Below are positions 26,239-38,849 of a DNA stretch of 64,000 bases, piece after piece. Made by a program: the position numbers and the translations under genes. Every line of letters begins with the position of its first letter. The stretch's first letter is position 1. The DNA lies in contig JTDE01000181.1 in NCBI GenBank assembly GCA_014338405.1, positions 226,172 through 290,171 of the forward strand, written 5' to 3'. Under the pieces are notes generated by a model. The model did no database searches and was not told the DNA's origin. It saw only the letters and a program-made list of their open reading frames with translations. The stretch is from Paragonimus skrjabini miyazakii (lineage: Eukaryota > Platyhelminthes > Trematoda > Plagiorchiida > Troglotrematidae).

Positions 26239-27704
26239 ATGGCCACCATTCCTGCGGAGTCATCTGTGAAATCAATGGCCACCAGCTTTCATCTCAAAAT
26301 GGACAAGGATTTGGAGAGAGTCAAAGCAGAAAATTTTAATCTGCGACGTTTATTCCCATCGGCTCTGTTCACTGACATTCCCAATACTCCTCAATCAGTA
26401 CCAACTCACTCCTGTCCGAAGACCGAAGTAAACGAAAATGCATTTCTGGGTGTCAACGTTCCTAAGGACTTGTTAACCAAACTACCTGAATGTGATCTAC
26501 AGTCGTCCATAAGACTAAGTCCACGAGTTAAACTGAACAGTGACAATATTCCAATTGGCCATTCACTCCCGACAGCCAGCTCTACTTCAGAGGTCAGTGT
26601 TGGTCAGCAACCAACAGACTTATCAAAAACCGGACCGCGTGCTCCACTCCCTTTTCCAACTCCAATGGACTGGATATTTAATCCACAAAATCTTTTGGCC
26701 GCTCTAACAGCAGCAAGAAACTTCAGTATCACTGGATTGGACACATCACAATCATTACTGTCACAACCGGTAACCAGAGTGCCAACGATTGATCAGTTAG
26801 AATGGCTGAAGAATCAAAGTCCCGTCTCCAACATTCATTGCTTTCCCTCCTCCACGCCTATATCAACCCTGCCTTCTAACTCGCATAAAACAGGTACCAA
26901 AGTCTTCACATCACATCCTGAACGATCAGCAACCTCACCCAGCGCACTATGGGTGGCGGGTAGACAACACATCGAATTTATATCACCACCTTTTCCACCA
27001 ACTAGCAAACCCATGGGTCTGAAGAACAACCGAATGCGCTCAAGGTACCTAAATCATACTCCGACCAAGTGCACCAAATCAGGTGTAACCCACAAGATTA
27101 ACAACACGGAATTTCAGCTTCCTACCCAAGATACAAAAAGTTCATTGCCGTTTTCTTTCATCCCACAAGAAATTATACACGTCTGCCAAACGTTTGAAGA
27201 GACTGGTGATATAGAACGCCTGAGTCGCTTTTTATGGTCACTGCCGCTGAACACTAGTCTATGGGAAGTCTTGAACCGCAGCGAAGTAATTCTTAGGGCC
27301 CGAGCACTGGTCGCTTTCCACTCAAACAATTTTCGTGAACTGTACGCTATCCTGGAGCGTCACACTTTTCCGAAATCATCCCACGTCAAACTACAGGCAA
27401 TGTGGTTAGAAGCACACTATCAAGAGGCGGAGAAGTTACGTGGGCGCCCCTTAGGTCCAGTTGATAAGTATCGAGTACGTAAGAAGTTCCCCATGCCTAG
27501 AACTATTTGGGATGGAGAGCAAAAAACTCACTGCTTTAAAGAACGAACCCGTGGACTATTACGAGAATGGTATTTACAGGATCCATATCCAAGTCCAGCA
27601 AAGAAACGGGAACTAGCCAGTGCAACCGGACTCACTCCAACGCAAGTCGGAAACTGGTTTAAAAACAGACGACAACGGGATAGAGCAGCGGCTGCAAAGA
27701 ATCA
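26239..27704 (+). CDS. six3/6: Six3/6-class homeobox transcription factor, exon 1 (N-terminus, SIX domain, homeodomain)
   Basis: Encodes residues 1-488 and two bases of codon 489. The SIX domain starts near L303 (LPFSF) and runs to about residue 421; the homeodomain is about 426-485, with WFKN at 473-476 and Lys at homeodomain position 50, as in the SIX class. The signatures GPVDKYRVRKKF, TIWDGEQKTHCFKERTR and RRQRDRAAAAKN place it in Six3/6 (optix), not Six1/2 or Six4/5, which carry GEE(T/S) in place of GEQKTH. Members act in the nucleus in anterior head, brain and eye patterning, often with Groucho. Residues 1-302 are not recognisable; PTDLSK at 125-130 resembles a CtBP-binding PxDLS site. 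The start chosen is ATG 26239 (A at -3, G at +4); ATG 26227 is in frame but in weak context. An in-frame TAA at 26176 closes the frame upstream, and a possible acceptor, ctacag, ends at 26226. The donor is CA|GTAAGT. Confidence 0.95.
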
Positions 27705-30700
27705 GTAAGTTTTTCGCTTGTTCAATATGTGTTCAACCTATTCACAACACCACTCTATTATGTGACGGAGTTATTTGCGTTTTTGTGACTTTTAAGTGTT
27801 CATAGACTAGTTCTATTACGAATTCTTTTGTCCTACCTTCTTTAGCTCGTTTTAAGTAATTAACTTGGCTCCATTAACGAAGCTAACTAAAGCTACACTA
27901 ATAGTTCTATGTTGTTTGTTTCGACGTTTGCTGAAATGTAGACCGTAAGGCACAAGCTCAGTGTGAGACCACATTGACAGAGTCGGCAATTCGAGATAAC
28001 GACCGGCTATTAACGACAAAGAACATACTTAATGTATATTTCTGGACGAATGGATTTTTAAGAATAGAACACACTCACTGGAGGAAATGTTTACAAGTTG
28101 TGCAAGAAATTATCTGGAGTGCTTGTGACGTGTCGTCTTAAATTATCTGTGTTTAAACACGCTTACCAGAGAGTCTATCGTACGTTGTGTTGGGCACACT
28201 TGTTTCAAAGTAGTACGCAATTCTGTTCGGATGTGCAATCCAGTCTAAAGTTTATTTCGGAAATGGTAACGATAACATTAATTATATTTCGCAATATGTA
28301 TTTACCAAACAACTGATAGTTTTATTCCCTCAGTTAATCTTGTAAACCGTTCGCAGCTGAGAAAACCTTGACAAACTGGTACAGCCTTACCCAAGTAAGA
28401 TAGATTTCGATAGTCTTCTCAAAGCTTGCTGAGTTTGTCACAAATCTTTGGGATCCTATTTCAGACACATTTTTGAAACCCCTTAATTCAGACAGAGGTT
28501 GTTTTGAAGTGAACTAGACAAGTCCTGAACTGTTGTAGTAGAGCCTACCAGGTTCGGACCTGGTGGTCTCCTTTATTTCACTATCAAGTGAGGTTCTACA
28601 GCTCGTATGTCCACGTCAGGTTTGGTGCCTGTCACTGTGTTCCTGCATGTCATGACAGATCAGTCATCAATAACACAAAACTATGCCGCCGTGTATACAC
28701 GAAAGCCATTACTCGGTATACATGCATATCACATTTGTTGTGCTAGGGTGTGCGAGAATATTGACTTCTGATTCATTGGACGGTATGTTCTCGTTAACGT
28801 TGGCCAGTGGCCATCTTAGGAAATGTAAAAATCCTCCAATATCAAGCACCAAAGGTAGACGCGGTGTACAAAACCACTGGGCACTTGAAATTAATTACGT
28901 CTCGTAACTTTGATTCGGGCATGTGTGAATTGCCATCCGTATTATACGTATGTTCGGAAGAAAGAACAGCCAGCGGAAATCCAGAAAAATCTCCCAAGGT
29001 TAACCAGTGCTCCTGTGGACACTTATTTATCAACTCTTGTAACTACATTGTTATTGCATATAATGCCTTGTTCTTCCCAACCCCCATCAACATGACATAA
29101 AACTGTATTCGGGTGACCACTTAACCGGGGACATCCATACATTGTAGCGTTTGGTTTTCACAGAACGGTGGTTCACTACTGCTCGTGGTCCACACTCGGG
29201 GACCAATAATTACCGCCTGGCGGCAAAAAGGTCGGCAATCAGTGAGGTGTTATTTTCCGCTATCAGCTAGTAGACAGTTCTCCTTATCCACCCGCAGTTT
29301 AAGATTCTCCTCCACTGCCAATAGCGAACTTAGGTTTCTGCTTAGAAATAACCCCTACTCTTTTTGTCTGTATGCAACTTCCTTTCGTTCAATCAGGGAA
29401 TATTTTGGGGCCCGTATTAATGGGCATGTATTGAAAAAGCCAATACGACTGTATACATGTAGACACTGGCAGAAAATAGGGAATGCCAGTTTTCATACAA
29501 GTGACCTACTTCCCGGTTCATCCGGAAATATGTGAAGTGTTTGTGCAAAACCATTGAACGACCCACATTGCGTGACATAATTAAAAATGTCATCCTTTTA
29601 AAAATATCCGGACTAATTATTTATCCACACAGTTCGGTTTTCTGGGGCATACTCGATACAACACAACGTTCGATCCAAATGTTCGCAAATAATAAAAGTA
29701 ACTTGAGCCAACAATAAACATAACACGAAAAAACTGGAAAGTATTTCAGTGGTTAATGAACTACCTGCACATCCTTATTTTATAGACGAAATGGACTTCC
29801 CCTGCATGCTGTTTGACATGTAATTTAATAGGTCACCATACACTTTTGCGCCATTCTTGCGAAGTGCCGTCTCTGGACGCCTAAGGATGAAAACTGGTCC
29901 ATTTAATATAATTCTCTTACGATGATGTTCCATAGGCATTCCATAGGGTTACGGTCGTGACCTTATGGCTAGTATTATATGTAGGAAGCTACCGTCCGCA
30001 CTCCTTCCAATTTCACTAACCTTGTTCCTCCCACAGAATTAATTCCTCTCTACATCACCAAACAGCCGTCGTCTTGTTACAATGAAAATCTGTGATTTTC
30101 GCGCAGTTCGTACCAGTGCAACAGTTAAACATCTGGGCCTTCCAAATTGAGCATACTTTTCCCACTGATAACGTTGGCAGCACTGCTTCAGTGAACACTG
30201 TCGTCACCGTGATCATTCAACCTAAACAGGCGTTACATATGAGTTACAATGCTTAATAACAGCTTCGGAGAAGCTAGGTAGGGCACATTAAAACATGGCT
30301 GGTCAGCTTAATTTGCTTGCAGTTTCTATGACCTTTTCATATGTGAAGGGTCTATTGTTACATTCAAACCAGAACGAACGAGCCTTCCTTTATTCCGTTT
30401 AGGTAAACTCCGTTTCCACACCGTTTGAATGGGAGACAGGAAATGAGATTCGACAGGAATGTGCTGACAGCATTTCTCGTTCTACTCACTTGGTCGGCAA
30501 TCTTTGTTCTGTTCGTTCTCACATCGCTATGAACCAATATCTTCTCTTTTCTCTTACTGTAAGAGCTAAATTTTGAGTAGTTTGGCTGAAGGCCAAGGTC
30601 AGGAATAATTACAAAAACCCACTCATACAATCTACATTGGAACAACAGGCTCAGCATCGACCACATGGTGAACATCGCTCATCGAATCACAGGCAGAAAT

Positions 30701-32442
30701 AACAAGATCGTAAACTGCTGGTGAACAGGTTAAAAACGGTAGCTCCTAGAAGACTTCTAATTATTTTCTATCCGGCCTTGTTTTACGTATGCTATCGGTC
30801 TACTATTGTTTTACGTTTAAACGCCTTGTTTCGTTGTTTTAAATACTCTCCAGTAATAAAAATATGCAGTCAAAAAGTAAAAACGCTGACATTAAAATGG
30901 ATGACCTAATAATTATTTTGATGAATGCAACTCATTCAGAATATAATGGGTGTAATATTTCCGATGGTTATAAGCGAAAACATTTATATGTAAGAATGCT
31001 GACACTGATGATAATAATAAGTTATCCTGATCGTTTACTTCTCACAGTTTTATGTCACAGTGTCATTGTGTTCTTGCAGAAATCGTATTGGCATGGTAGC
31101 GAAACGTTTGCAGATCATAAGATAGCCTAACTGGAACAGCAAATACATTGACATGGAGTGAAGGATTCACCTATTGGTATGAATACCACTCCCAATGGTA
31201 GTTAGGTAGTAACCTTTGAAAGCATTGAGGACAAAAAATTTGGAGATTCCACGTAAGACCTCCATTTTTTTACGTTGTTCTAGTAACAAATCGATTTTGA
31301 ATAATCGGTGAAAAGGCTGACATAGCTGATGACAGTCACTTTTGAAGGGTGAGCTTGACAACCAAGATTATTTTAGTGAATTAACATAAACTTTTGCAGG
31401 TTGTAATGGCATGTGAACGCTAATTTAGATTTTAACTTCTGATCGGACTTTCCAATCACACAACCACTACTGTTTGATACATTCAAAGGCTTTACAATGA
31501 TTTTCAACTACACTTGACTGGCAGCAGGAAATGCTACGAACCATTCCACGTAATTACCGTTCACACTGATACCGAGAAAAGGAACACATCGGGATGTTAA
31601 AAACGCGACTTCTAGCCCCAATCTTATTTAACAGGTTTACATGATCAGTGCAAGTTGCTACAAAAAACTGATAGACTTACATTTGCTTCAGCAACTTTGC
31701 TTTTAATAGATGGTCGTGTTTGACAATGGAGCATGTATTGGTTTTGTGTGAACAGCAGAAAGGATTAGAAAAGATAACAATCTCTTGATACTTGTTTTCT
31801 CTTTGGATTACTGAACTGGATCAACAGAGTTCAACAATTTTTACAACCTTTCTATTGGTATGACACTACCGTAAACACTGCATCCGCAGGCGACATAGCA
31901 CCATCTAATATTCGCTTCCGATAAGTAGTATGATCACAATGGGATCGGGATATTTTCAGGTATCCTGGACCCACAAAGTCAGTTAGAACTAGGCTGAACA
32001 GAAGGTCGTATTATTTTTTCTAGGTAGTCGAATCGATTTTAAATCCAAAACGTTTTCATGCATAGTTCTGCGGCTTCTGTTTTTTTTAATGCAAAAAGTA
32101 TATAGTCCAAAATACCTTTTGACTCGGGGTAACAATTTGAACTGGAATATTTTGTCACCGTGTTTCTTTCTGATAAGGAGCACAGTAGGTATGATACAGA
32201 AATGAAATTCAAGCCTAGATTTAGCACAAAAGTCTGCCAGAAAATCTGAGGCAATTCAGAACGTGTACTTAGAACTAGCCACTTAGACACCATTATTTCT
32301 GTTTAAAAGGCATGGCTGTTATACTATGAGATATGTGTCCTGGGAAATGTGGCAGAAAAATTGTGCTGAACACCTTCATTTGTAAGGCTCATTTGAAAAC
32401 CAACTGTCAGTTTCTTTTGATATTTCTATCATCTTTCTCTAG
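27705..32442 (+). other. six3/6: Intron 1 of six3/6 (4738 bp, GT-AG, phase 2)
   Basis: Bounded by CA|GTAAGT and TTTCTCTAG|A. The intron falls four codons after the homeodomain; vertebrate SIX3 and SIX6 are also two-exon genes broken close to this point, from memory. It contains short chance frames in both orientations (for example around 28683-29535 and 30364-31361), none with recognisable content. It also holds a perfect 7-bp inverted repeat at 28547-28564 whose GGTTCGG core resembles a tRNA T-arm. No complete transposon is visible. Introns of developmental regulators often carry enhancers, but nothing here can be called as one from sequence alone. Confidence 0.88.
28547..28564. repeat. Perfect 7-bp inverted repeat with tRNA T-arm-like core, in six3/6 intron
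   Basis: accaggt, tcgg, acctggt. The GGTTCGG core is close to a polymerase III B box, but no A box stands at the right distance upstream. Confidence 0.6.
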
Positions 32443-34009
32443 AAACCTGGAAAATTCTGATAGCGATGTCGATCCGGATAACTGTTCGCATTCGGAAGAC
32501 CAAACTTTGGAGTCTAAACGTAAACCCCAATCAGAATCAGACACGGTATCACGAGTTACTTCTGAGAGACCGGGGAGTTCATTCTACGATGTAAATTCTC
32601 GATATGGGTCGTCCATGAACAATCCTACTCTACATTTACAATCAGATCAAGGACCAACCTCGCCAGGAAATAGTGACGACTGGCTTGAATCAGACGCATT
32701 TAGTTTACCCGGTGACCCGGAATTACAAGCCGTAATACCAACACAGCATACGCGAACAGAAAACCTTCCCCAAAAACAAAAACGCCGTCGTTTATGTGAT
32801 TCCGAGAAGGATAAACATGCAAGTCACCTAGAAAATTCCAAAGGGTTTTCAAACACGTATTGGGACCCGAGTGAAAGAGAAAGTGAAGGTGCTTACCAGA
32901 AATCCCTCAATTTGCTGAGTGAGACCAACAACAAAGATCCTGACTTCAGTACTGAAGGACGAACCGTATGGCCGATCAGTGGAAGAGGTTGTAAGCCAAC
33001 TACCTCAGTTTCGTCTGAGTACTTAAACAACATCATGCACAATTGGCTCCCAGTCAGTCTACCTCCAAACCCGCTTCTTTCAACTCCGTTATCAGTCCCC
33101 CCATCTGGCAGCCAAATCTTGCCGACCCAGTGGAATTGCCCGCCAATAGATGTTCTACTTTCAATGGCATCAAATCTATCCTGCATGATAAACGATGATA
33201 AATTGAACACTCGTCCACATATAAGCCAGCATTTTACTGAAAATCGTCGACCCCCACCTAACCCCTTGCCTGAGGTTGTTGATAGAGAAAAATCTAATAA
33301 GCTGTCTTCGTTCAGTATCAGCAATTTGGGTGTGATCGATTCACCAAATCAGTCAGATGAGGTATACAGAGAAACCGATCATATAAAATCTTACCATTGT
33401 CACTCAGATGGTAACAGGACTGAGAACACTATCAATATCGCCCACAAGTCTGAGTTTCAAGTGGATGGTACGTCTCCATTAAACAACAACATGGAACTAT
33501 GGCAGAATATGTTTCATTTGTATTCTACGGCTCTAAAAGCAGGTATGGGGAACGCCCCACAACTTTCATCGGTCACTTCACATGATCAAAAACTATCAGG
33601 TGGTTTTGGCTTGACCGTTGAACCCGGGTCCGTTTGTACAAGAAAGTTACCAATTTGTTCAGTTCCTGGAACATGGTCAACTACACCTACCGACTCGCTG
33701 CGGAGCCGCATAAGTACATGGAACATCACGACTAAAAGTGATACTTACTCTACCTTCCCAAATGTGCTTTTACACAGTCCTCTAGAACTCACCGATCAAG
33801 CTTCAGAATACGAACTGGAAGCAATCGACATTAAAAAAGCTGGCACGCAGGAAATGCAGGTAGTTTCTGCTTCAAACACCACCGAACATGCTTTCTTCAT
33901 TAGTCCAAGATCGTCATCCGACGGATCAGAGAGGGAAACAATGCCTCAGTTCGGCTTACTTACTCATTCAACTAGCTCGACCGGATCACCGAAGCATTCC
34001 TTTGAGTAG
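32443..34009 (+). CDS. six3/6: Six3/6-class homeobox transcription factor, exon 2 (long disordered C-terminus)
   Basis: Begins after a good acceptor (pyrimidine-rich tract, then ctctAG at 32441-32442). Its first base completes Gln489, and the frame then runs uninterrupted to TAG at 34007-34009, giving residues 490-1010. The phase-2 match to the exon 1 donor and more than 520 open codons are the evidence for the join. The tail is rich in Ser, Pro, Thr and Asn and has no recognised fold. It opens with an acidic Ser/Asp stretch (NSDSDVDPD), has a basic NLS-like run at 600-605 (KQKRRR), and a hydrophobic patch (PPIDVLLSMASNL) near 730. Vertebrate Six3/6 tails after the homeodomain are much shorter. 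The open frame extends upstream to an ATG at 32333, but that part is intron. A cryptic donor GTAGGT at 34006 could extend the protein by 14 residues. Confidence 0.88.
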
Positions 34010-34680
34010 GTTTAACTTAACTTCCATAAACAGTCCATTATTGATTTCCAGACACTCAGCAGAAAAACAACTACCATTGGGTGCACGTGCATAATTGATT
34101 TTTGACTGGCCAATGTACATACACTGAGTGACAACTTACAAGCTCAACATACAATTTTAAACTGCAACGTCCCAATCTCGGTTGATCTCACATGCATCAT
34201 GTGCATTTTCTCAACTCAAGTGATATGTCTGAATCAGTGATTTTTCCGATGGTTTTCCATTGGACTATGCTATCATTCCTCCAACACTGTGGATTATTAT
34301 GATAGCCTATTATGTTTGCTGTTGCTTCTCGTCGTGTTGTGTGAGAAAGCCACTATATTCAAACACATTTGTAAATTACAGATTTCATACAGTATGAACT
34401 ATTTTTTCAGGTAAAAGAGCGGCTTTCGTATCCATCTGTGTACTGTATAGTAGTGACGTCTTTATCCTTTATCGTGTACTCGTAGTATTTCATGGAAAAT
34501 TCAATGTGGCTTAGATAGTAACTTGTGCGATTTTGTTTGCTGTTGATTCGCACTAAACACGTTAAGTAATCTTGACTTAAACAACTCACCTAGCACTAAG
34601 CCAGCTGTAAAATTTTCTCAGAGCATTTTGCTTTCTATTAGTTGGGTGTGAAGTACACGTTCCTGGGATCTTAGCAGCCG

Positions 34681-34686
34681 AATAAA
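34681..34686 (+). terminator. Candidate polyadenylation signal AATAAA downstream of six3/6
   Basis: This is the first canonical AATAAA on the + strand after the stop codon, giving a 3' UTR of about 0.7 kb. The hexamer is common in AT-rich DNA, so position is the only support. Confidence 0.25.
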
Positions 34687-34689
34687 ACC

Positions 34690-37613
34690 GACCGTCTGTT
34701 AACGACAGGTTAACAGGTGATGGAATCAGTTTCACAAATGCATAGACCGCTGTAGTGATATATGGTAGTCAGCTGGATCTCTTGTAGGGTTAATTGGGAA
34801 TGGCTTACGTGTCGAAAGACAGGACGTCGAGAGATTGACTAATGCTCGTGTACATTTTTATACGATAGTTGAACTTAATGCAGTGATATAGTGTCATATA
34901 TTGCAAAATAACTTAGTAACTTGGCTCCTCCAAGAAACTGCGATAAAAAGACAATTACCTCCAACTAGGTAGGTTGACAGTACTCAAAGCAACGCGGTTG
35001 TGGGTCCGAATCTTTATTATCCAGAACCACTGTTAAGTCAATGAGTTTACCCTGATCCTAAATTGACGGAACTGACTGCAGACTAACCAACAGAAATGCA
35101 CGAAGTTACGAACCAGTCAAGCCAACCACAAGTGGAGTACCTATTATTCACGCAGAACTTCCGTTCGATACCTAAATCTAACTTTGTTACTGCTACTTTA
35201 AACTATACTATAAACAATATGAACTGCCGGAACCATGTTCTCCCGTGTCCATCCGTCTAGGTTTATCAGATTGATTATAACAAAGGTTCACATGGGACCT
35301 CTGCTAAAATCGTAATGATTGGTTTGTCACATAAAAGCAGCAGAAGAATGCGTAAACATTACGTATACCACAAAGTCCCTGCACATCAGGATAACACCAC
35401 CGGTTTCGTGACCTAGACAACATTGTTTTACTATTGCTGTTCTGGCCTGTCAATGGAGTCAGGGTCTGAACACAAAGGTTTGCAAATTTCATGCTTTTTT
35501 GTCATTAAGCTGATCTTCCGCTGCAAAACATGGATACACCTAAGTTGTGTATAAACTGATTACTTTTTCAAAAGTACATGTACCTGAACGAATGTTTTTC
35601 GGGAACTATCAACATTCCAATTTATGACTACTGCTCCTCGTATCAGATTACATTTGTATAACGCAAGCTGATCAAGTGTTCTTGAATAAAACTAAAAAGG
35701 TGTTCGGTTTCGCAGTTATCTAGTTACGACAAGGAATATGGAATGAAACAGGCAATAGAATAATGCCCCTGGTTTGTAGCACACAGTTACCGACCCAGTT
35801 CCTTCTGCTGCTGCTGCTGCCGCTACCCACACATAGTTCAGCTGATCGCGATTTGCATACTTTTTTTGTGGTTCTGACAGGATACATTGGCCGTGACGTT
35901 CCATTGTTTTGAATGACTAACATTTGCCTGAACAGTCCCAATTAGGGAATGAGACGTCGGACAACATCCACCAATACACAACACTGTTGTCACCACGGAT
36001 CGCTGGCGAAGTCTGAATAGTGTGCTAGGCTTCACCCCAGTTTTGGCATGGAGAAATCAATTTAGCCGTCATGAGCAGATGGAGCTCTACATCGGATTAA
36101 GCTTTGTTAACTTCTTTCTGCTCCAACACCACCATTTTTGTCATCCGCTCCCATTCACCATTAAAATCTTCCAGCTGCGCCGAACGGAAGTTTTATTAAG
36201 CTGATGATTGTCTTATAATTTTGTGGAAAGAGGTTAGAAGAAATTGTCTTCCATCACAACTACAGCGCAGCAGGGTGCTCGTCTAGTTCGACCCCCGAGT
36301 CAAATGGTTTCCGTCGCCGAGACAAGCCAAAGCAATTTGAAGCGTTTATACGTGGCATCCGGTAGGTAGGACTCAGGTAGATGCACCCTACTGCGTTTTA
36401 TGCGCGCAAGCTGGGATAGGTTTAACAATACGTACCAGTATAATCGCATTTGTCATATGGATAATGATTATAATAATGATACACAGTCTACTGATTGTCA
36501 GTGGTAAACGAGTTCAAGAGATGTCTTAGTATAACGCTTTCCCGATGAACGTGTTTTCCACATGGCCACCCGATCAACGTTCGCACTGTCGATATGCTCG
36601 TGTATATGTGAGCAAAAAGAAATTGATCGACCCAGACTTGACAGATTGTACCTTNNNNNNNNNNNNNNNNNNNNNNNNNNNNNNNNNNNNNNNNNNNNNN
36701 NNNNNNNNNNNNNNNNNNNNNNNNNNNNNNNNNNNNNNNNNNNNNNNNNNNNNNGTCCAACGCGAGGTTATCAAGAAAGAATAGGTGGAAAGGGAATATT
36801 AGTATGTGGTATGATACCAAAGAGAAAGCGATGCCTTGGATGGAAAACCCCTGTGTCTAAATTCGATGAGGTACAAATACAATTCACCAAATTAATTTGG
36901 AATATATAAAGAAGCGTTTTTGTGGCTTTAAGGAATGCGACGTCTTTTCTAATGCTGACGGCTGTCTGACTGATTAATAAATTCCATTACATCCACTACA
37001 AATAAAATCGTATCGTTCACAATAATTCTTGTACTTTCGTGGAAATTTCATTTGATTACTAAGAGACGTACACCTTCGCCTACTGATCAATGTTTCTCAA
37101 CATGTGTGCTTGCAAATTAAAATTTCGAAATGTTTCAAAATGATGACCCAAAGTAATTGCGTTGTAGTTTTGGAAAGAATGAAAATAAAACACCTGCAAA
37201 ATTATCGCGTGATTATGCGTTTGTTACACATAGCGCTCACATATATACCATTCGGATAACAGCAGAATATGGTTAGTCCGGATGAATTAAAAAAAAAAAC
37301 TTCTGCGGTAGATCCCTTCGAAATAGAACCACGAAAAGGAAGGAAAGCCAAAGAGACTGGAAACTTATGTTGCCCTTTTTTGGAATCAAATGCGAACAAT
37401 TAAAAATGGACCAGATGAAGTAAAACGCATCAAGTCATACTGAAGTTATTTTCTATCACATTTAAACCAAAGATATTTTTTAGCTGTATTTAAGGTAGGG
37501 CAAAAGTTATTCTTCCTGTATCCAAAAAGGGTGATATTCAACTTCTGTCATAATTACGTGATCAGCGTTTGCAGTTAATCGACGTCATTGGTGTAAATAA
37601 TTTAGTTAAGCGG
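34690..37613. other. No identifiable gene; includes the N gap
   Basis: Apart from the gap and a (CTG)5 run at 35805-35819, nothing recognisable. Frames at 35716-36035 are short and overlap the triplet run, which yields a spurious Ala/Ser tract. Confidence 0.6.
36655..36754. other. Assembly gap of 100 N
   Basis: Exactly 100 unspecified bases, a conventional scaffold-gap placeholder; the true distance is unknown. Open frames running through it are meaningless. Confidence 0.98.
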
Positions 37614-37905
37614 AAGTGGATGAGTGTTCACATATGATAATTCGGTCCTGCCTAACGTGAGGTCAATGGCGCAGTGATAAACACGGTTGCCTCATAAACA
37701 GCGTGGCCGGAGTTCTAGTCCCGGCAGTGGCGATGATATGCACTACTGACGAGCTCTAACAAGAGCGAAATTCGAGTCTAATGCTTCTTTTCGAAAGGGG
37801 CCGACTGGAAAGTCTATGGAGATGCGACAGCTGTGATCAATTGAGGGTGATGTTCAAACTGAAATTAACCAAATCCCCGACTACTCATCAGTAGCCTCAA
37901 TTATC
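37614..37905 (+). mobile_element. tRNA-derived SINE, family A, longest copy
   Basis: Starts with aagtgga..gataattcggtc, then a tRNA-like head with an A-box-like segment (tcaatggcgcagtgat) and a B-box-like segment (gagttctagtcccg), then a family-specific body (actactgacgagctct, gcttcttttcgaaagg, gactggaaagtct, gcgacagctg) and a tail ending near ctactcatcag. Related segments recur at 20641 (minus), 21915 (minus), 23555, 56619, 57411, 61405 (minus) and 61586, so this is a dispersed family. SINEs of this kind are transcribed by RNA polymerase III and mobilised by a partner LINE. Confidence 0.75.
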
Positions 37906-38849
37906 TTCATTATCCAACATTAAGTCTGCGTAATCACAGCAATATTGCAGGAGCAGTTTGCACTTTGGGGCTGCAAAGCGCATTCGGAAAGTTTAGCAGA
38001 GCGCTACATAGCTTCTAGCGTCGTCTGGGTGGTTTCAAAACTGTCAGCTATCAGTGCCATGATGTCAACACAATCAAGATCGGTCAATCCTCACGAAGAT
38101 AAGAAGTCCCGGTCGGCAGCAGACAGTGCTCCATTACTTCGTCTACGACAAAACTGAACAAACATGTTGAAGATGGACAACACTGACGTACACTCTGTCG
38201 TATACCACTGTAACATCCCTATCATTGACACACAGAAGCCTAAATAAAGTTTAACTGCTAACAAAAAGAACAGAGGCAATCGCAAGAAATGTTTCCTGAC
38301 AATCGCGACTAAGAATATCATCTAACACAACGTCAGGTCTAGATGCGTTTACACAAAATGTTAGAAACACATTTAACTAAGATGGATAAGTAAGGCAAAT
38401 CTGCGCGCCAAAAGTCGAAAATCATATTCAGCAGAAATATTAAAATATGGATACAGATAAGGGTGAATGGCTCGCTGATGACTGAGGAAGAGATAGGAAA
38501 GGTAAATGATTATGTATGCAGTGAAATCAATTTCGAATTTGAAGGTCAAAAGTAGAACAGTGGAACCATTACATACTGTTATTATTATTTATCGTTTATT
38601 TTGAACAATAAGTCATACAGCTTCCTTCGAAGAAAGTGTAAGCGCTGACACCGTAATTTAAGCAACAAGAATGTAGAGGAGGAAAATTCAAAGCAAGCTG
38701 TTTGTAAGATGAACGGCACTGCGATGTTAACAGCACTGAATATGGGAGTAGCAAACGTTAATAATTCTAATCATCAAATGAAATTGGTTTATGTGATATG
38801 TTAACAAAGTGACAGGATAACAATGGAGTTTCTCAAAATCAAGAGCTCT

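Noticed and set aside
32333..32442. ATG-initiated start of the long frame before exon 2 as an independent gene
   Set aside because: The junction at 32442 has a clear acceptor with matching phase to exon 1. Upstream codons are hydrophobic, AT-rich intron translation.
34075..34090. 14-bp match ttgggtgcacgtgc shared with 43578
   Set aside because: Several exact 14-mers are expected by chance in 64 kb, and the flanks do not match.
35716..35941. Ala/Ser-run minus-strand frames
   Set aside because: They are produced by a short (CTG)5 run.
36488..36909. Frames spanning the N gap
   Set aside because: They exist only because N is read as an undefined residue.
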